From Nocardia kruczakiae NBRC 101016 (lineage in GTDB: Bacteria; Actinomycetota; Actinomycetes; Mycobacteriales; Mycobacteriaceae), in assembly GCF_001612965.1 (NCBI RefSeq), contig NZ_BDBL01000017.1:1-64000 (forward strand): 64,000 nt of DNA, written 5' to 3'. Under the pieces are notes generated by a model that had not been told where the DNA came from, searched no databases, and saw only the letters and a program-made list of their open reading frames with translations. Each line of letters opens with the position of its first letter. Positions within the stretch are counted from its first letter, which is position 1. Of the stretch, positions 24,789-36,080 are shown piece by piece. The position numbers and the translations under genes are program-made.

Positions 24789-26324
24789 TCAGTTGATGCG
24801 GCGATCCATCCCCTGCCAATAGGGTTCGCGTAGATCGCGCTTGAGGACCTTGCCGACCGCGCTGCGCGGCAGCGCGTCGACGAACGTCACGGAGACGGGA
24901 CATTTGAACTTCGCGAGGTTGGCCCGGCAGTGCTCCAGGACCATCTGCTCGGTGACGGTCGCGCCCGCGGCGGGAACGACCACCGCGACAGGGCTCTCAC
25001 CCCAACGTTCGCTCGGCACGCCGATGACCGCCACGTCGGCGATGCCCGGCATCTCGAACAGGATTTCCTCGATCTCGCGGGGGTAGATGTTCTCCCCACC
25101 GGAGACGATCATGTCCTTCACCCGGTCGGAGATGAACACGAAACCCTCGGCGTCGCGATAGCCCGCGTCGCCGGTGTGCATCCACCCGCCCGCGAGCGCG
25201 GCCCGGCTCGCCTCCCCCAGTCCCCAGTAGCCGTCCATGAGATGCGGGCCGCGGACCACGATCTCACCGACCTCGCCGACCGGGAGCTCCGCACCGTCGC
25301 GTCCGATCACGCGGACGGCGGTCCCGAGCACCGGACGTCCCGCCGAGGCCAGGATGTCCGGGCGGCCTGCCACGGCCCGGCGATGGTCCTCGGGAGCCAG
25401 AATCGTGGCCACCGCGGTGGTTTCGGTCATGCCGTAGGCCTGGGCGAAATCGCAGCCGAACACCTCCATCGCCCGCTTGACGAGCTCGACAGCCATCGGC
25501 GCCGAGCCGTAGACCACCAGCTCCAGCGCCGAGAAGTCCAGCTGCGCGGCGACGGGATCGTCGATCATGGCCTGGATCATCGCCGGGGCCAGGGTGAGCA
25601 GCTGGATGCGGCGCTCGGACATCGCCCGCAGCACCTCGGTCCGGTCGAAATCGCGCACCACGTGCACCGAGCAGCCGCCCGAGGTGTAGGCCAGGATCTG
25701 CAGCGCGGCGCCGGCGTGGAACAGCGGCATGACGCAGAGCGTGGCTCGGCGCACCGAGCTCAGCGCCAGCTGGATCTGCAGGGCGTTCGTGCAGGCCGCC
25801 CGGTGCGACACCATGGCGCCCTTGGGTTTTCCGGTGGTGCCGCTGGTGTACATCTGGTGGTAGATCGCCTCGGCAGGCACATCGCGGTCGATCGCGTCGT
25901 CCGGGGTCGCGGCGACCTCCTCGGCGAACCGCAGGCGCGACGGGCTGTCGTCGCGGATGACCGACGCCGTGATACCGGGGACGGCCCCGGTCAGCGCCTG
26001 CGCGTAGTCCTCGTGGACGACGGCCAGGCGGCACCCGGCGTCCTCGACGATGTATTTCCACTCCTGGGGCGCCAGCCGGAAGTTGAGCGGCACCGGCACC
26101 ACTCCCGCGCGCGACGCGCCGAAGTACAGCGCGATCATCTCGAGCGAGTTGCGCTCCAGCAGGCAGAAACGCTCGCCGGGCCGCAGTTCGCCGGCCAGCC
26201 AGTTGCCGACCCGGTGGGTCCACCGGCGCATCTCGTCCCAGGTGAGACTGCGGCTGCCGTCGGTCACATAGACCTCGTCCGGGAACCGTTCGGCCCAGTG
26301 GTCCAGCAGTTCGTGGACGCGCAT
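24789..26324 (-). CDS. AMP-forming acyl-CoA synthetase (FadD type) A
   Basis: A 511-residue adenylate-forming ligase that activates a carboxylic acid to acyl-CoA. The ATP loop [12 protein letters not shown] is near residue 162, AYGMTETT near 295, and the hinge region HTGDAGYRDAEGFVFISDRVKDMI near 385, followed by the C-terminal subdomain with the catalytic Lys segment RSAVGKVLKRDLRE. It closes a long minus-strand operon headed by an SDR at 37759. The family is certain; the acid is not. It differs considerably from the second FadD at 33421-34989. Confidence 0.9.
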   Translation of the reverse strand: MRVHELLDHWAERFPDEVYVTDGSRSLTWDEMRRWTHRVGNWLAGELRPGERFCLLERNSLEMIALYFGASRAGVVPVPLNFRLAPQEWKYIVEDAGCRLAVVHEDYAQALTGAVPGITASVIRDDSPSRLRFAEEVAATPDDAIDRDVPAEAIYHQMYTSGTTGKPKGAMVSHRAACTNALQIQLALSSVRRATLCVMPLFHAGAALQILAYTSGGCSVHVVRDFDRTEVLRAMSERRIQLLTLAPAMIQAMIDDPVAAQLDFSALELVVYGSAPMAVELVKRAMEVFGCDFAQAYGMTETTAVATILAPEDHRRAVAGRPDILASAGRPVLGTAVRVIGRDGAELPVGEVGEIVVRGPHLMDGYWGLGEASRAALAGGWMHTGDAGYRDAEGFVFISDRVKDMIVSGGENIYPREIEEILFEMPGIADVAVIGVPSERWGESPVAVVVPAAGATVTEQMVLEHCRANLAKFKCPVSVTFVDALPRSAVGKVLKRDLREPYWQGMDRRIN

Positions 26325-26420
26325 CTGCGCCCTCCTCCGATAGTCGAAAGCCGGGCCGCCCGGCGGTAGGTGATCAGATCACGAGGGGGTGACTCCCCCA
26401 GCCGCGCTGGATATTCCGGG

Positions 26421-26831
26421 TCAGATCGGCAGTCCGGCGCGCAGGCCCACCGAGATCTGTTCGGCGACATCCCTTTCCGAGAACTCCAAAACGGATTCGA
26501 CGAGCCCGGCGCGCGGCGCGCCATCGCGGTAGGCCTCACGCAGGACGTCGGAGACGTGGCGGCGGCGTGCGCGCAGAGCGTCGACCCCGGCGTGGACATC
26601 GCCCGCCGGCGCGAGCCCGAGGCGCGTCGCCAGTGCCTCGGTGCGCTCGCAGGTCTGCGCGAGTGCCGCCTGGTCCCAGGAGATCCGCTGGGTGAGGTTG
26701 TCGAGCTGCTCGAGCACCGCGGCGAGTTCCTGACGGGCGGTGCCCTCCGGCACCGCGGGCGCCACGCGGTGGCCGAGGGTGTCCTTGATCGTGGCCAGCA
26801 GCCCGGTCAGATCGGTCGAATAGACGGTCAT
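26421..26831 (-). CDS. Small helical protein paired with the phosphotransferase-like gene
   Basis: A 136-residue, mostly helical protein of no named family that I recognise. It starts 2 bases after the stop of the phosphotransferase-like gene, so the two are probably translated together; the next gene downstream is FadD A. The sequence is rich in Ala, Arg and Leu with a Glu/Arg alternation consistent with amphipathic helices, and has no signal peptide or membrane segment. Small proteins often accompany APH-like proteins in actinobacterial lipid operons, but a function cannot be stated. Confidence 0.7.
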   Translation of the reverse strand: MTVYSTDLTGLLATIKDTLGHRVAPAVPEGTARQELAAVLEQLDNLTQRISWDQAALAQTCERTEALATRLGLAPAGDVHAGVDALRARRRHVSDVLREAYRDGAPRAGLVESVLEFSERDVAEQISVGLRAGLPI

Positions 26832-26832
26832 G

Positions 26833-27924
26833 TCAGTGTCCCCATTCTCCGTCGCGCAGCATGGTGGTCAACCAGCCGACGCTGTAGTAGACGCTGTGGG
26901 CCATGTTCGAGTACCGCAATTCGTCGCGGTCGCCACGCTTGTAGACATCCACGGCCTGCAGGCAGCCCACGGCCGTCTTGACCAGCGATTGCACCGACCA
27001 CCAGGTGAGCGTTTCGGAGCTCGGCCGCCAGCCGCCCGCTCGCTCGTACTCGTCGAGGAACGGCTCGAGTTCGATCAGCTTGCACAGCAGCGGTGAGCGG
27101 CCGCGCGAGGTGCGCTGCGCGAACCAGGCGATATCGGCGACCGGATCGGAGAAGTGTGCGGTCTCCCAATCCAGCACGCCGGAGATGGATCCGTCCTCGA
27201 TCACCAGATTGCCGATCCGGAAATCGTTGTGCACCAGGCTCACCCGGCCGGACACGGTGCCGGCGCGGTGGTCGAGCCACGCGCAGGCCAGGTCGAGCAC
27301 GGGGATCGGGATGTCGGCCACCTCGCGGTAGGCGCGGGCCCACTTGTCGTTCTCGATCCGGCCGGTGTCGGCGCCGCCGGGCACCGGCCCGAGCATGTCC
27401 AGCCCCATCGAGGCCGGATCGGCGCTGTGCAGACGGGCCATCTCCCTGGCCACCTGCCGTCCGAGATCCGCGCGCACGGCGGCGTCTGGGATCAGGCGCG
27501 AGACGTTGTGCGGCATCGGGATAATGCCCGGCACCTTCTCCATCACGAAGAATCCCCGGTCACCGTCACGCTCGCCGCGGTGGGCGAGCACAGCGGGCAC
27601 CCGCATCCCCGCCCGGTCGGCGGCCTGCAGCAAGCCGACCTCGCGGTCCACGTCGTAGTCGTCGATGATGCCGCTGACCGGCTGGCGTTTGACCGCATAG
27701 GTCGCGCTTCGCCGGTCGGCGCCTGCGGTCCACTCGGCGGTGACCAGGTAGGTCTCCCACGAGTTGCCCTCGCCGCGCTGGTCGATGTCGATCAAGCGCA
27801 GAGTGTTGTTCGCCGACAATGCGGTGTCCAGCGATGCGGTCAGCTCGGCGAAGAAGTCTTCGGGCTCGCCGACGGTGGTTCCCCCGTTGTCGGGGGTGCG
27901 GTCTGCCTCGGCCACGGTCGTCAC
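26833..27924 (-). CDS. Aminoglycoside-phosphotransferase-fold (APH) family protein
   Basis: A 363-residue kinase-like protein. The catalytic motif VHNDFRIGNLVIEDG and the metal-binding LDWETAHFSDPVADIAW identify the APH/choline-kinase fold. In lipid- and steroid-degrading operons such proteins are frequent and are not thought to be antibiotic resistance enzymes; a role in phosphorylating a hydroxylated intermediate or alcohol is possible. The start is GTG 27924 with GAGG upstream. It sits between an SDR and the small helical protein. Confidence 0.85.
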   Translation of the reverse strand: MTTVAEADRTPDNGGTTVGEPEDFFAELTASLDTALSANNTLRLIDIDQRGEGNSWETYLVTAEWTAGADRRSATYAVKRQPVSGIIDDYDVDREVGLLQAADRAGMRVPAVLAHRGERDGDRGFFVMEKVPGIIPMPHNVSRLIPDAAVRADLGRQVAREMARLHSADPASMGLDMLGPVPGGADTGRIENDKWARAYREVADIPIPVLDLACAWLDHRAGTVSGRVSLVHNDFRIGNLVIEDGSISGVLDWETAHFSDPVADIAWFAQRTSRGRSPLLCKLIELEPFLDEYERAGGWRPSSETLTWWSVQSLVKTAVGCLQAVDVYKRGDRDELRYSNMAHSVYYSVGWLTTMLRDGEWGH

Positions 27925-27949
27925 GGAAACCTCACTCGTGTCTCGGTCG

Positions 27950-28756
27950 TCAGAAGATCGTCGGGTTCGGGCCGCCGCCGTCGACGACCAGCCGTTGTCC
28001 GGTCACATAGCCGGAGTCCGGCAAGACCAGGAACGCCACCGTGCCCGCGACGTCCTCGGGACGGCACACCCGCCCGAACGGCGAGTCGGCGTCGAGATCG
28101 CCGATGTCGGCGCCGCGCGACGCGGAGACGAGTCGTTTACCCATCTCGGTGGCGATCAGACCGGGGGCCACGATATTGGCGTGGATGCCGTAGCGGCGTT
28201 CCTCCCGCGCGATGGTGCGCACGCAGGTCTCCATCGCCGCCTTGGCCATGGTGTAGGGCGCGGAGTTCGGCGGGGCCGACGTCGTGGTGTTGGAGGAGAT
28301 CATCACGATGTCGCCCCGGCCGACCGCACCGGACGCGGCCTTGCGCATATCCGGCAGCACCTGCTGGATCAAGGCGATCGGGCCGAACGCGTGCACGTGC
28401 ATGAGCTGCAGAAAATCTGCCTGCGGCGTCGAGGCGACGTCCTGGCCGCGGCTGGCCGAACCGGCATTGCTGACGATCAGATCCACCGGGCCGAGATCGG
28501 CGCGGATGGCGGTCACCATCTCGGCGACGGCCGACTCGTCGTCGATCGACGCCCGGTAGGCCGCCGCGCGACCGCCCGCCGCGACGATCTGCTCGACCAC
28601 CTCGTCGGCGGCCGCCGCGTCGCGCCGGTAGTTCACCGCCACCGCGGCGCCGTCGCGGGCCAGCCGCAGCGCGACCGCGCGACCGACGCCGCGCGAGCCG
28701 CCGGTGACGAGTGCGGTCCGTCCGGCGAGCGGGCCCGCCTGCGATGCGCTGGTCAT
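27950..28756 (-). CDS. Short-chain dehydrogenase/reductase A
   Basis: A 268-residue classical SDR: cofactor loop TGGSRGVG near residue 17, NAGSA, and catalytic YTMAK with an upstream Ser. The Asn-Tyr-Arg-Arg region after strand 2 suggests NADP(H). It overlaps the upstream acyl-CoA dehydrogenase gene (ATGA-type overlap) and is 25 bases before the APH-fold gene. A role as a 3-hydroxyacyl-CoA or alcohol dehydrogenase is expected. An upstream extension to 28915 is only an out-of-context frame running into the neighbouring gene. Confidence 0.88.
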   Translation of the reverse strand: MTSASQAGPLAGRTALVTGGSRGVGRAVALRLARDGAAVAVNYRRDAAAADEVVEQIVAAGGRAAAYRASIDDESAVAEMVTAIRADLGPVDLIVSNAGSASRGQDVASTPQADFLQLMHVHAFGPIALIQQVLPDMRKAASGAVGRGDIVMISSNTTTSAPPNSAPYTMAKAAMETCVRTIAREERRYGIHANIVAPGLIATEMGKRLVSASRGADIGDLDADSPFGRVCRPEDVAGTVAFLVLPDSGYVTGQRLVVDGGGPNPTIF

Positions 28757-29895
28757 CCGGCCACCACCGCGCGGCCGACGAGATCGGTCATCACTTCGTT
28801 CGCTCCTCCGTAGATTCGCTGGATACGCGCGTCGCGCCACATCCGTGCGATGGGGTATTCCTCCATGTAGCCGTAGCCGCCGAACATTTGCAGGCAGCGG
28901 TCGAGCACACTCCACTGCAGTTCGGTGGCCTTGTATTTGGCGCCGGCGGCCTCGGCGGCGGACAGTTCGCCGCGGTTGAGCGCGGTGACGCAGCCGTCGA
29001 TGTAGTACTGCAGGATCTTGACGTCGGTGTGCATGTCGGCGATGGACATCCGCACCGACTGCAGGTCGGCCAGCGGCGCCCCGAACGCGACGCGCGAGCG
29101 CACATGGTCCAGCGCCAAGCTCAGCCCGTGCGCTGCCGAAGCCACCGCCGAGACCGCGATCGAGAGCCGCTCGCGCGGCAGATTCGCGATCGCGGAGCCG
29201 AAGCCGCGCCCCGGTTCACCGAGGATGTTCGTGACCGGGACCCGGCAGTCGGTAAAGAACAGTTCCGCCGTGTCCTGGGCCTTGCGCCCGATCTTGTGCA
29301 TCGGCTTGCCACGTTCGAATCCCGGTGTGCCGTACTCGACTCCGACCAGCGAGGTGCCGCGCCCGTCTCGTTCGCCGGTGCGTATGAGCACGATCGCCAG
29401 GTCGCAGGTGGCGCCGCTGGTGATGAACGTCTTGGCGCCGTTGATCACCAAGTGGTCGCCGTCGCGAACGGCGCTGGTGCGGATCGAGGCGAGGTCCGAG
29501 CCCGCTCCCGGTTCGGTCATCGCCAGGGCGGTGACGCAGTCGCCGCGGGTGAATCTCGGCAGCCAGCGCTGTTTCTGCTCGTCGGTGGCCAGGTCGCGCA
29601 GGTAGGGGACGATGATGTCGTTCTGCATGCTGAACGTGTCGCCTGCCATGCCCGAGCGCACGACTTCCTCGGCCATGACGGTGTTGTAGCGGAAGTCGTC
29701 GATGCCCAGGCCGCCGTATTCGGGATCGAATTCGAAACCGAGGAAACCACATTCGGCCACGCTGGTGATGAACCCGCGATCGACGGTGCCCGCCTGCTCC
29801 CACTTCTCGACGTTCGGCACGGCCTCCCGGTCGAGCAGTGCGCGGAAGGCCGACCGGAACGCCTCGTGCTCGTCGGTGTACAGCTCTCTGCGCAT
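28753..29895 (-). CDS. Acyl-CoA dehydrogenase, canonical
   Basis: A 380-residue acyl-CoA dehydrogenase. FAD/substrate segments [15 protein letters not shown] and [13 protein letters not shown], the RVAFGAP loop and the C-terminal [36 protein letters not shown] region with the catalytic Glu in the IYGG-x-x-E segment are all present. It introduces the alpha-beta double bond in an acyl-CoA. The ATG at 29895 follows the FadB-like gene by 2 bases and overlaps the SDR that follows. Longer upstream frames read through FadB and are artefacts. Confidence 0.93.
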   Translation of the reverse strand: MRRELYTDEHEAFRSAFRALLDREAVPNVEKWEQAGTVDRGFITSVAECGFLGFEFDPEYGGLGIDDFRYNTVMAEEVVRSGMAGDTFSMQNDIIVPYLRDLATDEQKQRWLPRFTRGDCVTALAMTEPGAGSDLASIRTSAVRDGDHLVINGAKTFITSGATCDLAIVLIRTGERDGRGTSLVGVEYGTPGFERGKPMHKIGRKAQDTAELFFTDCRVPVTNILGEPGRGFGSAIANLPRERLSIAVSAVASAAHGLSLALDHVRSRVAFGAPLADLQSVRMSIADMHTDVKILQYYIDGCVTALNRGELSAAEAAGAKYKATELQWSVLDRCLQMFGGYGYMEEYPIARMWRDARIQRIYGGANEVMTDLVGRAVVAG

Positions 29896-29897
29896 AC

Positions 29898-32093
29898 TCA
29901 CCGCTCCGTCAGCGAGGCGGGCGGGGTGAACCGCGCGCCGTATCGGTCGGCCAGTTCCTGAGCGCGCGCGACGAATGCGGCGATGCCGCCCGGGTAGCCC
30001 GCGACGAACTGGCTGGTGCCGCCGGTCCAGGTGGGGAAGCCGATGCCCAGCAGCGAGCCCACATTGGCGTCGGCCGTCGAGCGCAGAATGCCGTCGTCGT
30101 GGCAGCGGACGGTTTCGAGCACCTCGGCGAAGAGCAGCCGATCGCGAAGCTCGGTGAGGTCGGCCTGCAGCTCGGTACGCGGGAACTGTTCGGCCAGACC
30201 AGACCACAGCCCCGCCCGCTTGCCGTCGACGTAGTCGTAGAAGCCGGCGCCGGCGAGGCGGCTGGGCCTGCCCAGTTCCTCGACCATCGTGGTGAGCACC
30301 GCGTCGCCGGGGTGGGCGGCGAGCTCTCCGCCGTTCTGTTCGGCGACCTCACGGAACTGACCGCGGATCTTCAACGGCAACGACAGGGTCAGTTCGTCGA
30401 GCAGCGCCAGCGTGCCCACCGGGTAGCCGGCCTGCAGGGAGGCCTGCTCGATGGACTGCGGATGGACGCCCTCGCCCACCATGGCGGCAGCCTCGACCAG
30501 GCGCTGCAGGATCACCCGGCTGGTGAAGAAGCCGCGGCCGTCACCGACGACGATCGGGGTCTTGTGCATCTGCAGGGCGATGTCGAAGGCCTTGGCCAGG
30601 GTGGCGTCACTGGTCTTGTCGCCGACGATGATCTCGATCAGTTCCATGCGGTCGACCGGCGAGAAGAAGTGCAGGCCGATGAAGTCCTCGGGGCGCGGCA
30701 GATCGCGGGCGAGATCGGTGATCGGCAGCGTGGAGGTGTTGGATGCCAGCACCGCGTCGGGGGCCACCACGTCGAGCACCTCGGCGAAGACCTTGCGCTT
30801 GAGATCGGGGTTCTCGAACACGGCCTCGATCACCAGATCGGCGCCGGCGAGATCCTGCACGGACGCGGTGGGGGTGATGAGTTCGAGGATCGCGTCGGCG
30901 TCCTCGCGGGTGCGGCTGCCCTTCTCGACCTGCTTGCCGAGCACCTTGCGGGCGTAGTCCTTACCGCGCTCGGCGGCGGCGAGATCGACGTCCTTCAGTG
31001 CCACCGTCATGCCGACGAGCGCGCACGACAGTGCCACGCCCGCGCCCATCATGCCCGCGCCGAGCACGGCGGCGAAGGTGGCACGGTGGGTGGGAAAATC
31101 CTCCGGCCTGCTCGCGCCGGACTTGATGACCTGCTTGTCGAAGAAGGTGCCCTGGATGATGTTCTTCGCGACCGGGCCGGTGACCAGCTCGACGAAATAG
31201 CGGGTCTCGATCGCCGAGGCGGTGTCGAAGTCGACCTGGGTGCCCTCGACGGCCGCGCACAGGATATTCGCCGGGGCGGGCATCGGGGCGCCCTTGTGGC
31301 GGTTGCGCAGCGCGGCGGCGCGCACCGGCAGCACGGCCTCGATCGACGGGGTGTTGGCGGTGCCGCCAGGGATCGACTCGCCGCGGTCCCACGGCTGGGT
31401 GGCGCCCGGATTGGCCGAGATCCATTCCAGCGCTGCGGGAATCAGCGCCTCGGCGTCGGGGACGACGCGGTCGATCAGTCCGAGCGCGACCGCGTCACCG
31501 ACACGATAGGTGGTGCCGGGCAGCAGAACCTTGTCCAGGGCGGTGTCCAGGCCGAGCAGCCGGACGGTGCGCACCACGCCGCCACCGCCGGGCAGCAGGC
31601 CCAGGGTGACCTCGGGCAGACCGATCCGGATAGACGGCGCGTCCACGGCGACGCGGTGGTGGCAGGCGAGCGCGATCTCGAGTCCACCGCCGAGCGCGCT
31701 GCCGCCCAGCGCGGCGACCACCGGAACGCCGAGAGTCTCGAGCTTTCGCAGCATGGCCTTGGCGCCGTTGGCGAAGGCGGTCAGTTCGCCGGCCCGCTCG
31801 GCGGTGGTGGCGAGCAGATCACCGAGATCGCCGCCGGCGAAGAAGGTCTTCTTGGCCGAGGTCAGGATCACACCGGTCAGCTCGGAGCCCAGCCCGGCCA
31901 GCCGGTCCAGGGCCGCGGCGAAGGAGGCCGACCAGGCCGCGGTCATGGTGTTGACCGACTGGGCGGGGTCGTCGAAAGTCAGGACCACGACGCCGGATTC
32001 GGTCTGCTCCCAGGTGATGGTGTCGGGGGTGGTCACAGCGTCGGCCTCGCTCGAAGAGTTGTCGGAATTCTGGTGGGGAGATGTCTGGGCCAT
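29898..32093 (-). CDS. fadB: Bifunctional enoyl-CoA hydratase / 3-hydroxyacyl-CoA dehydrogenase
   Basis: A 731-residue trifunctional-type alpha subunit. Residues about 1-300 form a crotonase domain (FFAGGDLGDL, GSALGGGLEIALACHHRVAVDAP); about 330-510 form the NAD-binding domain (AVLGAGMMGAGVA); then the C-terminal HAD domains with the HFFSPVDRMELIEII catalytic His-Glu region. It hydrates enoyl-CoA and oxidises the 3-hydroxyacyl-CoA. The thiolase FadA lies immediately upstream (8 bases), giving a classical fadAB pair. ATG 32093 is preferred to 32150, which lacks family similarity. Confidence 0.93.
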   Translation of the reverse strand: MAQTSPHQNSDNSSSEADAVTTPDTITWEQTESGVVVLTFDDPAQSVNTMTAAWSASFAAALDRLAGLGSELTGVILTSAKKTFFAGGDLGDLLATTAERAGELTAFANGAKAMLRKLETLGVPVVAALGGSALGGGLEIALACHHRVAVDAPSIRIGLPEVTLGLLPGGGGVVRTVRLLGLDTALDKVLLPGTTYRVGDAVALGLIDRVVPDAEALIPAALEWISANPGATQPWDRGESIPGGTANTPSIEAVLPVRAAALRNRHKGAPMPAPANILCAAVEGTQVDFDTASAIETRYFVELVTGPVAKNIIQGTFFDKQVIKSGASRPEDFPTHRATFAAVLGAGMMGAGVALSCALVGMTVALKDVDLAAAERGKDYARKVLGKQVEKGSRTREDADAILELITPTASVQDLAGADLVIEAVFENPDLKRKVFAEVLDVVAPDAVLASNTSTLPITDLARDLPRPEDFIGLHFFSPVDRMELIEIIVGDKTSDATLAKAFDIALQMHKTPIVVGDGRGFFTSRVILQRLVEAAAMVGEGVHPQSIEQASLQAGYPVGTLALLDELTLSLPLKIRGQFREVAEQNGGELAAHPGDAVLTTMVEELGRPSRLAGAGFYDYVDGKRAGLWSGLAEQFPRTELQADLTELRDRLLFAEVLETVRCHDDGILRSTADANVGSLLGIGFPTWTGGTSQFVAGYPGGIAAFVARAQELADRYGARFTPPASLTER

Positions 32094-32101
32094 CGGTGCG
32101 T

Positions 32102-33313
<1,212 letters not shown>

Positions 33314-33420
33314 TGGGTGATCCTGTTCTGGGTGAGGGCCGCGCTCATGGGGCGGGGCTTCGGTCTGCGGCGCCCGCGCCGAGGTGGCGCGCTGTGAGTG
33401 GAGCAGTCGGTGGGTGACGG

Positions 33421-34989
33421 TCAGCCGGCGGCCGCGGACGATTCCGTCGTCTGCCAGTAGGCATCGCGCAGCGGTTTCTTGTACAGCTTTCCGGTGGGCA
33501 GCCGGGGCATCTCATCGATGAAGTCGAACGATTTGGGGCACTTGAACTTCGCGAGGTTCTCGCGGCAGAACGCAGCCAGTTCGGCGGCCAGGTCCGCACC
33601 GTCCGCAGCCGGATCGACGGCCTGGATCACGGCCTTCACGGCCTCACCGAAATCATCGTCGGGGACGCCGAAGACGGCGGCGTCCATCACCTTCGGATGG
33701 GTGACGAGCAGATTCTCGATCTCCTGCGGGTAGATGTTCACCCCGCCGGAGATGATGACGAACGCCTGACGGTCGGTGAGATACAGGAATCCGTCCTCGT
33801 CGAGGTAGCCGATGTCGCCGATCTTGGACATCGTCCCGGTGGCGTCCTTGGCCTCGGCGGTCTTGCCCGGATCGTTGAAGTACTCGAAGCCGCTGCCCGC
33901 ACCGCGGAACCAGATGGTTCCCGCGACGCCGGGCGGGCACTGGTTGCCGTCCTCGTCGAGGATCACCGGCTCGCCCATGAACGGCCTGCCGACGGTTCCC
34001 TTGTGCGCCAGCCATTCCTCGGGTGTGCAGCCGCACATGCCGTTGGCCTCGGTGCCGCCGTAGTACTCGTAGATCACCGGGCCCCACCACTCGAGCATGG
34101 CTTCTTTGACCGCGACCGGGCACGGCGCGGCGCCGTGCACCACGACCTCGAGCGAGGAGACGTCACGGGCGCGCTTGTCTGCGGGCAGCTTGAGCAGGCG
34201 GGAGAACATGGTCGGCACGACCATCGAGTGGGTGATGCGGTGCTTCTCGATCAGTTCGAGGTACATCTCGGCGTCGAATTTCTGCATCACGACGACAGTG
34301 GCGCCCAAGCGCAGGCTGATCGCGACCGTCGACTGCGGACCTGAGTGGTAGAGCGGTGCGGGCGAGAGGAAGCGCATGCCCTCGCGCAGGTGGAACAGTG
34401 TGCGGCCGAAGTCCTCGATCTCCAGGATCTGGCCCGGATGCGCGTCGGGCAACAGGCGTTTGATCGCCTTGGGCTTGCCGGTGGTGCCGGAGGAGTAGAA
34501 CATCGGGGTGCCGAGCCGTTCGTGCTCCCCTGGCTCGGGGCCGAACGCGGCGACCGCCGCGCGGTAGGACTCGTACGGTCCGGTCAGTGCGGGCGAGCCG
34601 GGTTCGGCGTCGACCATGAGCCAGCGGCTCACCCGCGTACACAGTTCGGGAAACTCTTGCGCGACAGCAGCTTTCGCCACCGTGGTGATGACCAGTCTGG
34701 ACTGCGAGTCGTCGATGATGTAGGCGGCCTCGGCGGCCGAGAGGAACGAGTTGACCGGGGTGTAGAACAGCCCCGACCGTTCGGCCGCCGACATCGCGAC
34801 GATCATCTCGAGGTGGTTCTCCATGAACAGCGCGATGTGGTCACCCGGCGCCAAGCCCTCGGCGCGCAACAGCGCGGCCAGCCGGTTGGCCCGTGCGTCG
34901 AGGTCCGCGTAGGTCAGGACCTCGCCGCTGGGGGCCATGACGATGGCTGGGCGATCGGGATGTTCGACGGCGTGGCGGCCGGGATACAT
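33421..34989 (-). CDS. AMP-forming acyl-CoA synthetase (FadD type) B
   Basis: A 522-residue adenylate-forming ligase with [12 protein letters not shown] (ATP loop, about 168), [10 protein letters not shown], the hinge [28 protein letters not shown] and the C-terminal [14 protein letters not shown] catalytic Lys segment. It activates a fatty or ring-derived acid. The long operon thus contains two AMP-forming ligases, and an ADP-forming one is divergent to it, so several distinct acids may be handled in sequence. Confidence 0.9.
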   Translation of the reverse strand: MYPGRHAVEHPDRPAIVMAPSGEVLTYADLDARANRLAALLRAEGLAPGDHIALFMENHLEMIVAMSAAERSGLFYTPVNSFLSAAEAAYIIDDSQSRLVITTVAKAAVAQEFPELCTRVSRWLMVDAEPGSPALTGPYESYRAAVAAFGPEPGEHERLGTPMFYSSGTTGKPKAIKRLLPDAHPGQILEIEDFGRTLFHLREGMRFLSPAPLYHSGPQSTVAISLRLGATVVVMQKFDAEMYLELIEKHRITHSMVVPTMFSRLLKLPADKRARDVSSLEVVVHGAAPCPVAVKEAMLEWWGPVIYEYYGGTEANGMCGCTPEEWLAHKGTVGRPFMGEPVILDEDGNQCPPGVAGTIWFRGAGSGFEYFNDPGKTAEAKDATGTMSKIGDIGYLDEDGFLYLTDRQAFVIISGGVNIYPQEIENLLVTHPKVMDAAVFGVPDDDFGEAVKAVIQAVDPAADGADLAAELAAFCRENLAKFKCPKSFDFIDEMPRLPTGKLYKKPLRDAYWQTTESSAAAG

Positions 34990-35038
34990 GGGTGTACTCC
35001 TCGAAGGCTGTTCGGTCGGGGTGGTGCGGCGTGACTGC

Positions 35039-36028
35039 CTACGGGCGGATCGGACGCAGGAACTCGGCGACCGCCCAGCCGCCGTGTCCCTCGGCGAGGT
35101 CGACGGTCATCTGGCCCATCCGCACGGCGCGGTCCTCGGTGCGCTGGGTGACCGGGACGAAGTGCCGGATGGCGCCGTCGACGAGGATCGTCGGCAGACC
35201 CTCGGCGGTGATGATGCCGACGTGGCGTCCCGAGTAGGTGGATTCGCCCGCGTAGTCGGTGTGCACGAGGTACTCGGTGATCGGGTGCGCGACACCGTCG
35301 GTGGTCAGCACCGCGCCGGCCGACACCCGCACCCCGGACTTCTCGTACTCGCCGTACGCGCTGAACGCGGTGCCGTCCGCCAGCCAGCCCGCCACCCATT
35401 CACCGGTGTAGGAAGCCCACTCGCGCGGCCCCCACGAGTGGTCGCGGAACGAGGTGACCTTGTCGAGCACCCAGGTCCGGTTGCCGACCCGGATGGTGCC
35501 CGACAGGTGCCCGAACTGCTCGTAGTGGTCGGAGGCGATCGTGGAACTGCCCGGGGTGCAGTCACCGTCACCGTCGCTGTTGATCACGAACATCGGGCTC
35601 GACGCCTCGTAGGACAACGAGATCTCGCATTCCTCCGACGGCGCGTTCTTCAACGCGATGCGGCCCTGCTCGGCCATCAACGACGGATGGACCACCCGCG
35701 CGACGGTGTTGCGGTAACGGATCTCGGCCTTGCGGGTGGGTTCGGTGAAGGTGATCTCGAGGCCCTGACCGGAGAAGTCGTCGTTGGTCTCGCGCGGGGT
35801 GCGCCCGGCCCGGAACGCGATGGCCCCACCGGGCAGGGTCAGCTGCACCGAGGTCTCGCTGTAGCCGAGGTTCGGCCGGTTGCCGATCCGGACCAGCCCG
35901 CCGAGCTGAGAGACCGGATCGACGAAGTTGAAGTAGACGCTCTCATTGAAGTTGGGGATGCCCGCGAAGTCGTGGGTCCCCTCCGCGTCGGCGCCGTACT
36001 TACAGACAGTGAACGGTTCGTTGGTCAT
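35039..36028 (-). CDS. AttH/DUF7064-like beta-sheet protein in the beta-oxidation operon
   Basis: A 329-residue protein with repeated beta-rich sequence and the conserved segment SFRDHSWGPREW (about 193-204), typical of the AttH/CrtC-like (lipocalin-related) superfamily that contains hydroxyneurosporene synthase and hydratase-like members. Database names for such proteins are mostly DUF7064/7065. Its place between FadD B and an enoyl-CoA hydratase suggests handling of a hydrophobic intermediate, by binding or by hydration/isomerisation of a terpenoid-like double bond. Start ATG 36028 gives MTNEPFTVCKYG; an extension upstream to 36292 is rejected. Function uncertain. Confidence 0.7.
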   Translation of the reverse strand: MTNEPFTVCKYGADAEGTHDFAGIPNFNESVYFNFVDPVSQLGGLVRIGNRPNLGYSETSVQLTLPGGAIAFRAGRTPRETNDDFSGQGLEITFTEPTRKAEIRYRNTVARVVHPSLMAEQGRIALKNAPSEECEISLSYEASSPMFVINSDGDGDCTPGSSTIASDHYEQFGHLSGTIRVGNRTWVLDKVTSFRDHSWGPREWASYTGEWVAGWLADGTAFSAYGEYEKSGVRVSAGAVLTTDGVAHPITEYLVHTDYAGESTYSGRHVGIITAEGLPTILVDGAIRHFVPVTQRTEDRAVRMGQMTVDLAEGHGGWAVAEFLRPIRP

Positions 36029-36080
36029 CGTGCTCCTCGATGCAGGCTTACAAGCGGCGGGACGGGCCGTCGGGATGGAC

